Source: Lathyrus oleraceus
Taxonomy: Eukaryota; Streptophyta; Magnoliopsida; Fabales; Fabaceae
NCBI RefSeq assembly: GCF_024323335.1
Contig: NC_066584.1
Coordinates: 276,265,618 to 276,329,617, forward strand
Direction: 5' to 3'
Length of the DNA: 64,000 nt
Every line of letters starts with the position of its first letter. The first letter of the stretch is position 1. Of this stretch, positions 22,926 to 34,964 are shown in pieces. The position numbers and the translations under genes are program-made. Below the pieces are notes generated by a model that worked only from the letters and a program-made list of their open reading frames with translations, was not told the DNA's origin and did not search any database.

Positions 22926-25020
22926 ATGGGCAAACTCAGACAAACCACAAAGATATGAAATGATGATCATGCAATAATGAACAATTAATGATGATAAATG
23001 CACAAAGGTATGCAAACAAACATGTACAGATGAAGCAAGCACTCAATCAAACAAAGTCAATTAGCACACACTATATCCAAGCAATTAGGCTCAAGCAAGG
23101 GTTAGACTTTAAAGTCAACTGGAATGGGGTAAATGGTGCTCTTAACCTTAACATTGAGAGTTAAGGTGAAGCAGATGAAAGGATATGAGGGGTGTGCCTC
23201 ATTGCTCTTATCCCTGGTCAGGGAGGGCATTGAATATCAGAAGGTGTGGGAGTTCAGAAAGTTGGAACTCTCTCCACAAGTTAATGACTCAATAGATCTT
23301 GGGTTAGGATCCACAATGCTATAACATGTAATGTGAGCAAAGGGATGACACACAAAATAGTAGGAGATGGACTACACATCTCTTCTATCTACCAATTGCC
23401 TTATCAAAAGGACTTTTCCTGCTTGGGGACAAAGATAAACAATCACAAACATTGCCTCTTAAGGACGACTTCAGACAGGTGTCTGGCTGAGTAACAAGCC
23501 AGGTCTTCCAGACTACATGAAGAAGAGATGTTATACCTAATTGGTTAAGCAACCAAGCAACAACAAGTTCAAAATGAACTTAAGCAACTAATGTACCTGA
23601 AATCAATCCAATTCAATAAGTATACAAGTCACAAAAGTCAAACAAATAGACCAACAATCAACAGACAATACACAATCAACAATCAAAGCTACATTGTGCA
23701 AGGCACAAGCTCAACTCAAATGAGCTAAGGACAACCTACAAAATAGCTCAAGGTTAGTCAATAACAATCAAACAAATCAAACTCAAGCCATGTGAATTAA
23801 TCTCCTTAAAGCCATATGCCTCTTAACCTGAAAACAAACTCAAACATGAGAAGCAAACCCTTAGGCCAAGGCCTAGGGTCAAGAATGAGAAATAGACCAA
23901 AACAAAACATGAAAATTGGCAAGAATCAAGATTAATCAAATAAGAACATCATCCAAGTGGTCCCATATCAAAACTATGCACCAAATCCATTTCACAAAGC
24001 AACTAGGGCAAAGCATGCACATTGGAACCTCATAGAGGCAAACAGAATGAACCAACTCAAATCAAATCAAACATGGCTCAATAAATTCCAATAAAAATCA
24101 TGCCTAAACAGAACACATCAAAGGATCAACACACCAAAAATAATGGCATTTGGATAAGTAAAAGCAAGCCAATGAAAATCACTAAGTCATGGTATGCAAA
24201 AACAAGCTCAAACAAGGCAACAAATGGTGCATCAACTTAAGGCAATCCTAAAACAGAAATGACATAAGATAAATGAACCAAACCAAAGCCAAGATACACT
24301 TCAACATGTTAAGAATTAATGTACAAAAGTTCAAGTCCAAATGATAATGCATGAGAATTTCACAAATCATGGAAGTTCAACACTCATTTAAAGTCCAAAT
24401 ATGACCAAACAGCAAAGAAAATCTCAATCAAATTGGAAATGAATCCAAAAATTCTACAAAAAATCATCCTCAAACTAGACATCCAGACGTGTCATCATGC
24501 AAAACATTAGATCATTTGGCAAATGAATGGCATGGTAAATAAAATCAACAAGATAGACAAGAAATGGTGTGACACACATTGTCACACCTCCATTGATCAC
24601 ATCATATCTCAACATCCAGAAATGCAAAAATCACAAACTCCATACCAAAAGATCAATCAAGATGTCTAGATAATGCATGTAAAATTTCAGCTCCATTGGA
24701 TCAATCATCATTATTTCACAATCAAAATGGCAAAGTAGGTCAAGGAAGCACATGTATACACATTCCCTAATCAAAATAAAAATCCATGCGTGCACAATTT
24801 CTGGAAAAATCATCAAAAAATAGTAGACATCATGAAGAACAAAGTGCAAAAAACCTCATTTTAATTGGACAATTATTCATGGAGTTATGATTTTTGGAAG
24901 ATGCAAGATGAAAATGAAATGAAAATTTAGAAAGAAAATGGAATAATGGAATTAAATGAAATAATGGCAAAGTTGTAATTAAATTGAATTTTTGAAAACC
25001 GGCGCCAAGTCCAAAACGCC

Positions 25021-25042
25021 GCGTTTCATTTAAATGAAACGC
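25021..25042. repeat. 22-bp perfect palindrome
   Basis: Half site GCGTTTCATTT followed directly by its reverse complement. It lies in the transcribed part of the solo LTR (about 0.8 kb past its TATA box) in a locally GC-rich stretch. Confidence 0.85.
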
Positions 25043-25811
25043 TGGCCAACCAGCGGTCGACACATGGACCAACGCATGGCGCAGAAACACGAATTCACAT
25101 GCAAACACGGCCAGGAATGGATCAAAACGAATCTGGAAATAGAAACCCTAATGTTCTTCACGTGTTCATCATGTTCATCAAGGTCAAGAACAAATATGCA
25201 CAGAAAATCATGAAACGCATATCATTGGATTCGTCATTCAACACACATCCTCAATCCAGCATTGATTCAACCTAATTCTACTCATATCAAACAGATCGAG
25301 CACAAACAAGTTTCAACATCCAAACTTAAAATCAACCTAACTAATTCAATACTTAATGAAATCAATAGATCCAAAGCTCAGTGTGACCTACGTTCCAAGA
25401 TCTACAAGATCCACATGATAATTGCAAGAATTGGAGCAATCGAATTCTTACCTTGTTGATGATGCAGAGCTGGAATCGCTTGTTTCAAAGCCTGGAAGTG
25501 TGAAACAGATGCTCAATGATGATGAGGAAGATGAATGAGTGATGTACAACAGCTCATCAATGCTTAAACTCGATGAAATTTCCAACTGCCATGGGAATGC
25601 TCAAGCTTCAACAGTCACGATTTGGCCTGGATTATGCAAGATCTTGCTTCAATTCACTTCAACAATGCCTGCAGATGATGATTAGAACAAGAAGCAAGCA
25701 AAAGAAATGAATAAATTCGATGGAAAAAGTTGAGAGAATTTGAGAGAATTTGAGATGAAAAGTTTAGATCTGAGATTTCTGAAGTTGTTCATGAATTCTG
25801 TTAGGATTAGG

Positions 25812-25820
25812 AATATATAG
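25812..25820 (-). promoter_or_regulatory. TATA-like box of the solo LTR
   Basis: CTATATATT on the minus strand, the only good TATA candidate at the expected distance (about 1.15 kb) from the LTR start. Confidence 0.45.
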
Positions 25821-28737
25821 CACCTGTTAATCATGTCCATAATCATCATTAACCAAAATGTAAGTGGATTAGTGAAATGAGCATGTTAATGTAAATTGGC
25901 CAAAACACCCTTATGCATATGTTGCCAATGGAACAGTGCGAATTTCATTTGTAGCAAGCTCAAAAATCTGTTTTGATGCAAAGGCAATTGGTTTGAAATG
26001 AAAAAAATGCATACTTTTCAAATTCACCTTTTCCCACCAAAATTCAAACATGAAATCAAGTGTAAAATGCACTTTTTTTGTGATGAGTTTTAATGAAATG
26101 TGATGCATGATTATGATAGTAGATATCAAGAGAAAATTGCTCCAAAAAGAACCACATGAATTGGCCTTTTGATGCAAAAGTTATGCCTTGTTGAAGTTCA
26201 AAATTTCTTGATAATGATTTGATCATAACTTGCCAACCACAAATGAGAAATGGGTGTTCTTGGACTTTTTGGAAATGTGAGAGCAAGATCTTCAACTTTC
26301 ATGTTTGGCAAAATTTGATTTGAAGCTTTCTTGAACATGTAAATTTGAGGAGAAGACCTTTCCATTTTTGGCAGTTTGAAATTACAGGTCACTTACTATT
26401 TTTGGAAACTTTTTTTCTGACCTCAAATTCTCCATTGTTGATGTTTGACATGTTATATGAGACTTGTATGGACATGAATGAGACCTCTCCAACCATCTCC
26501 CACCATCAAATCCCTGATTTTATGCACAGTTGACCACAGTTGACTTTACTAGGGTTTTGGTTGACTGAACAATGCTTTGATGAATTTCAAGCCTCTACCA
26601 CTTGATATCTTGATTCAAAATGATGTCACAATTCATATGAACTCTTGATGAATGATCATGGTGCCCAAATTCTTCAGAATGGCCACCATCTATGGCTCAA
26701 GGAATGCCTTTGACTGGCTTGACCTAGTTTTGCTTCATCTGCAAGTAACAAGGTTAGATGACAATATTTTTGTACTTTTGGTTAGTAAACACATGAAAAG
26801 CAATGATATACATATGCTAAACATGCTTGGTGATCAAAAACCACTCTCAAAAGATAACCCACCCACAAGAAAGGAGGCAAGGTGCACAATGATCCTTGAG
26901 GCAATGAGATGATGTGATATGATGCCATGAGGGATCTTAGGGACAAAATTGGGGTCTTACAGCTTATTGGTCAAGCAAATGACCTAAAGTCAATACAAGG
27001 CCCTTCCCCTTTTGTTTTGGCATGACAAGTTTATGGAGCTTGGCTTACTAGTCATGATCTCTAACTTGTGTTCTTTGCCTATATTTTTATTGACCGGCCT
27101 CAGATAGGTGTGACTACTACATTAGTCCACTTACGATTGCTTAACATAGCGCTACATTGTCTTATGACAAGCTAACATAACTTTACTAACTACTAACTTT
27201 AATTTGATCATTTAATTTCTTGTCATTTACTTTTAATGTCATTTATTTCTTGCTCATTATTCATATTGATTTTCACCTTGCTCACTTGAGCACATATTTT
27301 ATGTTTATGTCATTTTTCTTTTGCTCATTTGAGCCCACTATTGTATATAAATATATTGCTATCTTGTGTTTGCTTTGTGTTTGTTTTGTGTGGACCAAAT
27401 GCAAAAGGAGAAAGGACTTAGAATTAGGACTTACCTATGTTTAAAGGAGTTCAAGAGAAACTAGGCCTTATGCCTTTAGAATGCAAAATTTATTGAAGAG
27501 CAACTAGGCCTCATGCCTTTAGAATGCTAAAATTCAAAGTTGACTTCAAAGGACTTCTCATCCAAACTTATTCTTTGTCCATTCCCCTTATTGTGTTGTG
27601 AACTTTTTGATGTTTGCTTTTGTGTGATAGGGATCTTACTTTGAGATTGTGAAAAGAGGACCATTGTCATGAGTAGCCAAGTTAAGAGCCAAGCCAAATG
27701 GAGATCCTAGGAGCTTGAATTCAAATTGTTTGATTGCTTGTTCGTGTGCTAAGTCCAAAGTAAAGGAGCAACTTGAATCATCTCTATGATTCCAAGAAAA
27801 GGAACTCCAAGGGTTTATCTTTCCCCTCTTATCTTTGTATGCTTTAGGACTAGCCCTTCTCTTCTTCTCCTCACTCTAACCAAACCAAAAATCATTTTCT
27901 AAACTTTGACTTTGTTCCAAATTAGAAACCTAGGCCTTAAGCCTTCGACTTTTCAAAACCATTTTCATCAATACTCATTATGAATAAATCTTAATCCAAC
28001 TTTGGTTTCATTTTGTAAATAAATCTAACTTGTAAATATAACTCACTTCAAGTTGTTTTTTGTGGTTCCAATGTCCACTTGTTAAAACTTTTCATAAACA
28101 TTAGCCATAGGTTTGAGTTATCATAGTGGTTGATGTAAATCTCACCTCATCCTTAGTGATTGGATTATAAGTCTTCCATGCTTATTATAGGGTTAACCCC
28201 TCACTAGCATGTTGAAGCCTTCCTCACATGGTGGATTGTTGGTTTAGGTTGAGTTTTCTCCCTTTGATAACAAAAGACCTTAAGGCTTTTGATCAAATCA
28301 ATTCACCAATATTTTTTTGAGATTTTTACCCCGAACTACGAGGTTTGGATCCTCCTTTGTGATGGTACGTAGGCAATGGGTTCACCCTTCAAACAACAAA
28401 TTTGTAAATATAATCTATTCTCTTCTCATCCCTCCAATCTTGTTTTTACAAATCTTTTCACAAATACCAACCTATAACACATATTTGCAAAAAGGGTTCC
28501 CTTAGAGTACTAAGGATGTTTTGGGTGCGTAAAACCTTCTCATTTCACAACCAACCCCCTTACCTAGATCTCTGACATTTTTATTAGTTTTTTATTTGAA
28601 AAACTTCTTACTTGACTTTTGTTCGCTTTTTAGCCTTTCCTTTGGACAAATAAAAGTGCGGTGGCGACTCGAATTGTATGTTGACTTTTGGTATAGTCAA
28701 TAAACCTAAAGGTAACGAAAACCCCACTACAGAAAAG

Positions 28738-28755
28738 TGGTGATTTTGCTGGGGT
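28738..28755 (+). promoter_or_regulatory. Primer-binding site, element B (decayed)
   Basis: Compared with the PBS of element A it differs at four of 18 positions, three of them C to T (positions 4, 7 and 9). It lies 6 bases after the LTR end. Consistent with cytosine-methylation decay. Confidence 0.8.
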
Positions 28756-29649
28756 AGAATCCAGTGGGTTTAGCCTACTTTTTGCTTGTATATGTTGTAT
28801 GTTTATATTTATTTGTGACATATTTTTGTGCAAATTTGGGATGAATGTATTGTTTGTAATGTATGAATTGCTTGATATATTAATTACTTGTATGCTTGGT
28901 GATTTCTTGTGAGATGAGTTCTATACCCGAACTCGAGTGCACTTATGATAGGAGAATGGCATAGCCTTGTTGACTTGTGTGGAGTTATTCCTTAACAAGT
29001 TAACTTGCAAGTCCATTCACTTGGTGGAGGTCTTGTTGGGATTAATAATGTCACACGAGTAGTCGTGGTTAAGCATTAATCTTTCCAATACGAACCTTAG
29101 AAGTCAAGGACCTTAGATACCTAGCCCATCTTGGCCTATTTTAGGACGTAGTGCAAATGTCGTTCAAGTGTGAGACTTGATACGATTGTTACGCGATACT
29201 ACACTCATAAGAGTTCCTCTTGAGAATATTTTTGGAGGACGAGTAGTCGTTTTATCCGATAATATCCAAAAGATGGGATGATGACAATGGGAACCTTTTA
29301 GAACATGATTGTCAGGTTTATACTGTAGTACACTCCCATTGGGTGGTTCTTAACCGAGACTCCATGCTTGTGACTTACATTAAACCCTATATTCACGGTT
29401 GATCCATTCTCGTATATCCTTAATATCAATGGAACTTGGGTATTAATAAGGTGTAAACCATAATCTACCAAAATGGATGATTGATATTGAGGGTGACTTG
29501 AGCCATCCCGTGACCTTTGTGTGGTGTGACTTGCTTGATACTTGAGTGTGTTTGTTGCATCCATGCATTCATGCATTCATTCGCATTCATGTCATCAACA
29601 ATAAAGATTTCACAAGGAACTTAAGAGATTTATTTGCAATTTTTCAGAC
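28756..29649 (+). other. Element B 5' leader
   Basis: Untranslated leader. It shares blocks with the leader of element A and with the fragment at 55386-55606 (for example TTGACTTGTGTGGAGT / TTGGCTTGGGTGGAGT). No coding region recognised. Confidence 0.7.
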
Positions 29650-31076
29650 ATGGATAAGCAAAGAAGGAATACGAAGAAGTACAGTTTCAGATAACCCGAC
29701 TTGAAAGAGTTAAGGAGTTTGGCATCTTATGTATTAGAGCCTTTGGAGTTCAAAGCTCGCCATGGGAAGCTTCTGTATATTCTTTCTACCAAGGTGGATG
29801 AAGGTCTGATGAGTGTGTTGGTGCAGTTCTACGATCCTTTGTATCAGTGCTTCACTTTTCCGGATTTCCAACTTTTGCCTACATTGGAGGATTATGACTA
29901 TCATGTGGGTATACCTATTCTTGATCAGTTGTCGTTCAGTGGCTTGGAGAAGATTCCATATTCTCAAGAGATTGCTGACATTGTTTCCCATATGACTACC
30001 AAAGGTGGTATTCAAGGTCTCCCGTTTGACTTTCTGATTGCCAAAGCTACCTTGTTTGGGAAGGCCATGAGTAAGGAAGCTTTTAAAGCCATATTTGTAC
30101 TCCTCATCTATGGGCTAGTGTTATTTCCCAACATCGACAATTTTGTGGATGTGAATGCTATTAGGGTTTTCTCTTCTCTTAATCCCGTTCCGACTCTGTT
30201 GGGTGACACTTATTTCTCTTTGCACATGAGGAATGCAAAGGGTGGTGTTCCATTGTGTGTTGTCTGCCTCTGTTGTACAAGTGGTTTATTTCGCACTTGT
30301 CTCAGACATTTGCCTTTAAGGAGAACAAGGGATGTCTACGGTGGTCCACGAGACTTATGTCTCTCACTAATGATGATATCTCTTGGTATAATCGTGTTTA
30401 TGATGGTGTTCGGATTATTGATTCTTGTGGTGAGTTCTCCAATGTACCTCTTCTTGGTACATGTGGTGGAATTAACTACAACCCTGCTTTGGCTCGCCGT
30501 CAGCTTGGGTTCCCCTTAAAAGATAAACCCAACAACATTTCATTGGAAGGCTTATTCTTTCAAGAGGGTAAAGATCCCCAAAACTTGAAGGATAGGATGG
30601 TTCGCGCCTGACGCAAAGTTCATAGGAAAGGAAGGAATGAGCTTGGTCCGAAGAACTGTGTTGCTTTGGAACCTTACACCTCTTGGGTAAGGAAGAGAGC
30701 TCTTGAGTAATGCTTGCCGTATGAATATCCGAGACCTACCCTTATGGTTATGGTTGGGCCTTCAACCCTTCCTAATCAAGGAGTAGAGGAGTTGAGAGAC
30801 GAAGACCGTTCGCGTGCTTGGGTTCGTGAGCGTGAGGAGCTTCTTCAACAGCTCAAGGATAAGGATGAAATGATAGAGTTTCTAGAGCATCAGGTTATCG
30901 ATGAGCCTGATGATGTGGTTACTTCTCTCCTACCTCACTCATATAGGTTTTGGAAGAGGAAGTATGATCAGCTCGCCAAGGAGAAGGCCGATATGGAAGC
31001 AACTTATGAGAGAGAGGTGAAGAGGCTTCGTGCGACGTATCTTCCGATCTCGAAGGCTTTGGATGATTGCTTCTAG
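29650..31076 (+). pseudogene. Element B ORF1, plant-mobile-domain-like, broken
   Basis: Begins ATG at 29650 (MDKQRRNTKKY, matching element A). It shows CFTFPDFQLLPTLEDYDYHV, FVLLIYGLVLFPNIDNFVDV, LLGDTYFSLHMRN, LPLLYKWFISHLSQ and NYNPALARRQLGFPL, then a coiled coil (REELLQQLKDKDEMIEFLEH) and a basic C-terminus ending at the TAG of 31074-31076. Lesions: TAA at 29692-29694, a frameshift near 30245, TGA at 30609-30611 (Trp codon) and TAA at 30708-30710. More decayed than copy A. The N-terminal two thirds resemble the plant mobile domain by pattern (inference); the function in the element is unknown. Confidence 0.85.
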
Positions 31077-31320
31077 GGCTCCATAGGATGTTTATTCTCA
31101 TTTTCTCTTGTATTGTATTTGGTTACCAAGACTGTACTACTTCTTTGGTGTAAAAAAATTCCAAATTATATTGCTATGAGTATTCCATATATGTCTTGAA
31201 AAGTTCAATATTCTTCGAACATTTGCAAATAGATCCCTATAAAGTTCCTCTGATAAAAAATAAATCATATGCATAAGCATTGCATGCATCATATGCATAA
31301 GCAGGTTTTGGTTCCGAGCT
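31077..31320 (+). other. Spacer between ORF1 and gag, element B
   Basis: AT-rich, 244 bases, with a repeated CATATGCATAAGCA pair at about 31267-31303. No gene. Confidence 0.55.
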
Positions 31321-34300
31321 ATGATACAGTGGTCTAACTCTTTGCTCTTCATTTATTTTGAAGACAAGCTGACGCACCAGTATAACACCCGAGAAAATCA
31401 TCAGAAGATCATGGAACACCTCGAACAAGAGAACAGGGGCCTAAAGAAAGAGATTGCTAGACTGACTGTCATGATGGAGTCAGTCCTTGCTGCACAAAGT
31501 CAAGCTTCACCAACTTCTGCAACTCCTCCCGCGAGGACTGTTGTCTCCGAAGTGGTAACCTCAACAGTGCATGCTGCCACCGCCCACTTCGCTCCTAGTA
31601 TGCCAGCTGGATTCCCTTGGGGAATGCCATCTAAATTCATGCCAGAGAGTTTCGCTCCCACTCTTGCTTCTATGCCGACGTCTAGCCCGGTCTTGTCTGT
31701 GCCACCTCCCGTTGTGCACACCTTACCGCGTGTAGAAGACACCATTTATCATTCCGAGCCATCTGAGGGTCCGGACGTATATGAGAAAATGGATGAGATG
31801 AAGGATCAATTCCTTGAGCTGCGCAAGGAACTGAAAACTTTGAGAGGTAAGGACCTTTTTGGGAAGAGTGCTACTGAGTTGTGTTTGGTGCCCAACGTTA
31901 AAATCCTAATTAAATTCAAAGTGCCTGACTTTGAGAAGTAAAAGGGAAACACGTGCCCACTCAGCCATCTTGTGATGTATGCTCGCAAGATGTCGACCCA
32001 AACAGACAATGATCAACTGCTGATTCACTACTTTCAGGATAGCCTGACAGGTGCTGCGCTCCGGTGGTATATGGGGCTGGAGAGTGCAAGCATCCGCACT
32101 TTCAACGATCTAGTCGAGGCCTTTGTGAAACAATATAAATACAATGTGGACATGGCTCCTGACAGGGATCAGCTGAGGGCAATGTCCTAGAAGGATAAGG
32201 AGACCTTCAAGGAATATGCCCAGAGGTGGCAAGAACTGGCAGCTCAGATAGTGCCACCCTTGGAGGAGAAGGAGATGACAAAGATCTTCTTGAAGACTTT
32301 GAGACCTTTCTACTTCGAGTGTATGATTGCTAGTGCTCCCTCGGACTTCATCGAAATGGTGAATATGGGGATGAGGCTAGAAGAGGGGGTCCGTGAAGGA
32401 CACTTGTCTCATGATGATGGTTCCTCGGCAAAGAAGTATGGAGGATTTTCCAGGAAGAAGGAAGGGGAGACTCATGCTATTTCTTCACATGTCAAAAGAA
32501 GGCCCTTTTTGAAGAGGAAGGAAGTCCGGCCGACTGTCAACCAACATCAGGTGGCTCATATAGCACCTGCTTTCAGAGAAGTTCAACAACAACCACAACA
32601 ACAACAACGTCAACAACAACAGGCTTACCAACCCCGTAACAATAACAACACTAGCACCAACAATTATGAGAGGAAGAGGGTGACCTTTGACCCGATTCCT
32701 ATGACATATGCTAAACTTTATCCTTCCTTAATTGATAGGAAGCTGATAACTCCTCGTGATCCTCCTGCTGTGCCAGCCAATCCCCAATGGTGGTACAAGC
32801 CCGAACTTCACTGTGTGTATCATTCCGGTGCTCCCGACCATGATGTGGAGAATTGTTTCCCTTTGAAGACCAAGGTGCAAGACCTTATGAGGATTGGGAT
32901 ACTGTTCTTTGAGGACGTATGCCCAAATGTGAAGAAGAACCCATTGCCCGAGCATGGGAAATCAACTGTCAATATGGTTCCGGGGTGCCCTGGCAAATAC
33001 AAAGTCCTTTATGTGAATGACATAAGGCAATCCTTGGTAGAGATGCATAAGTTGTTGTGTGAACACAATCATTATGAGCATGATCATGATAGGTTCCAGG
33101 TGTGCACTATTAATGAAAGAGGATGCCGTCAAGTGAGAAGGGACATCCAAGAGATGTTAGACCAAGGGATGATTGAGATACTTCAGAATCGTAATGAGGA
33201 TGAAGTCGATGTTTTTACCCCCGTGTTTAAAATTCCTGATCCTGTTGTTATCAAGTATGATGGCAGCAAGAAGAAAGTGTCGCCAACTCTTATGATCAAG
33301 CCAGCATGCCCTCTCCCGTATGTATCAGATAAAGCGGTTCCCTACCGTTATAATGTCGTCATGCTGGAGGATGGGAAGGAGGTGTCGTTGCCCTCAACTT
33401 CTGTGGTAAGCATTTCTGACTTTAGTGGAGTGACCCGTAGTGGCCGTGTTTTCTCGGCTCAGCCGAAATCCCATGAAGACATTGTGAAGAAAGATGGTGT
33501 CAATCCTGCCGGTCCTGTGGGGACTTCTTCTTCAAATCAGTCCTTTCCTGTTGTGAAGGGTGTTGACCCTGTTGTTGTTAAATCCAATAAAGCTCATATC
33601 CTGGTTGGCCAGTCTAGCATGTTAAGAGATGATGGTGATGAGATGTTAAGGCTCATCAAGAGGAGTGAGTATAATGTTATGGATCAGTTGCTAAAAACTC
33701 CATCAAAGATATCTGTCTTATCTTTGTTGATGAAATCAGAGCCACACCGCGAAGCATTGCAGAGGATTTTGGACGTGGCATACGTGGATCACGATGTCAC
33801 AATTGAGCAATTTGATAGCATTATTGCAAATATAACTGCCTGCAACAATTTGAGCTTCTGTGATGACGATCTTCTCGAGGAGGGAAAAGACCACAATTTG
33901 GTTTTACATATCTCCATGAATTTTAAAGATGATGTCCTGTCCAATGTGTTGGTAGACACAGGGTCATCACTTAATGTATTGCCAAAGTCCACTCTTGCCA
34001 AACATTCATATCAGGGGCCTCCCATGAGGCAGAGTGGAGTGGTAGTGAAATCGTTTGATGGATTGCGTGAAACTGTGATTGGTGAATTAGAACTCTCGAT
34101 CAAGATTGGACCTAGTGATTTCCATATCACTTTCCAGGTCATGGATATTCATCCGTCTTATAGTTGTTTACTTGGTAGACCATGGATTCACGAGGCAGGC
34201 GCCGTGACATCCACCCTGCACCAAAACTTGAAGTTCGTTAAGAACAAAAAGTTGGTGGTGATAGGGGGAGAGAAGACTCTCTTGGTCAGCCATTTATCTT

Positions 34301-34685
34301 CCTTTTCCTATATTGATGTTGAGGATGAGGTTGGGACTCCGTTCCAAGCCTTATCTATTGCTGAGCCTTCTAGGAAAGGACTTTATTCATTTGTCTCATA
34401 TAATGACGCGAAGTTGGCCATTGAGCATGGTGCAACTACTAGTTTGGGGAAAATGATCAAGTTGGAAGATAATATGTCCCGAACTGGTATAGGGTACTCT
34501 TCTAGTGTTTCCAATGATCTCGGATTGTTCCAGAGTGGAGGTTGCATCCATACCGTTGAAGATCAGGAAGCTGCTGCCATCATTGAAGAAGATGAAGAGG
34601 GAGACCTTGGCAACTTTGTCATACCTAGAGGAATCTGCAATAATTGGGTCGCCGTTGATGTTCCAACAGTTATCCTTAAGTCAAC
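31321..34685 (+). pseudogene. gag-pro: Element B gag-protease
   Basis: A single frame from 31321 to the intron donor with only two in-frame stops: TAA at 31939-31941 and TAG at 32188-32190. Order: N-terminal coiled coil (EHLEQENRGLKKEIARL), Pro/Ala/Thr-rich linker, capsid-type gag domain (LLIHYFQDSLTGAALRWY; NVDMAPDRDQLR), basic Gln-rich stretch (about 32585-32630), and a C-x2-H/H-x4-C knuckle beginning at the Cys codon 32812. The knuckle has an altered Gly (APDHD instead of APGHD). The aspartic protease has DTGSS with the Asp codon at 33955-33957. The frame is stopped by the TAA at 34687-34689, inside the 5' splice site. The TAG sits at exactly the same residue as the one at 8560 in element A. 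Confidence 0.92.
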
Positions 34686-34964
34686 GTAATGTGTTCATTT
34701 TGTTTAAAAACCCTTCTCCCATGCCAAAAGGAGAAGTGAAGACATTGTTGGCATAATTGATTAATACAATGATATTCATTCAATAATCACATGTTAAATG
34801 TTTGTTTTCTCAAATTATTTTTACTTTTTTCTTTTTGCATGAAATTGGTGATCACCATAAAACCCTAAAAAAGAAAAAGAGAATAAAATCAATCTTTTCA
34901 TCTACATAATGATTTTCCTTGTTTGAATTCTGAAATCTCTTTTATACCCAAAATCATTATGAAG
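34686..34964 (+). other. Ogre intron between protease and RT (copy B)
   Basis: Donor GTAATG at 34686, acceptor TTATGAAG ending at 34964, 279 nt (93 x 3). Removing it keeps the codon phase from AC|G into the RT exon. The gag-pro stop TAA is bases 2-4 of the intron, as in copy A. The acceptor is weakened relative to copy A (GAAG for GCAG). Confidence 0.78.

Larger units (their letters stand above)
21426..26961 (-). mobile_element. Solo LTR of another Ogre subfamily (5.5 kb)
   Basis: On the minus strand it runs TGTAAGACCCCAATTTTG (26961) to ...CCGCTACA (21426), flanked by a 5-bp target duplication. No internal region is present, so it arose by LTR-LTR recombination or loss of the interior. A TATA-like CTATATAT is at 25820-25812. 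It contains a dimeric tandem array (22443-22925) and a 22-bp perfect palindrome (25021-25042). It differs in sequence from the LTRs of A and B except at the ends and the U5 block with GGTGGCGACTC. No coding sequence is recognised in its 5.5 kb. Confidence 0.92.
18347..28731 (+). repeat. Element B 5' LTR, interrupted
   Basis: Starts TGTAAGACCCTAATTTAC and ends AACGAAAACCCCACTACA. Minus the nested solo LTR and its 5-bp target copy it is about 4.84 kb. A TATA box lies at 19875-19882. It contains a segment of about 70 bases (around 20395-20465, rich in GCCGG and CCACCA) that the 3' LTR lacks. Open frames here, e.g. 20217-20672, show no conserved protein features. Confidence 0.93.
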
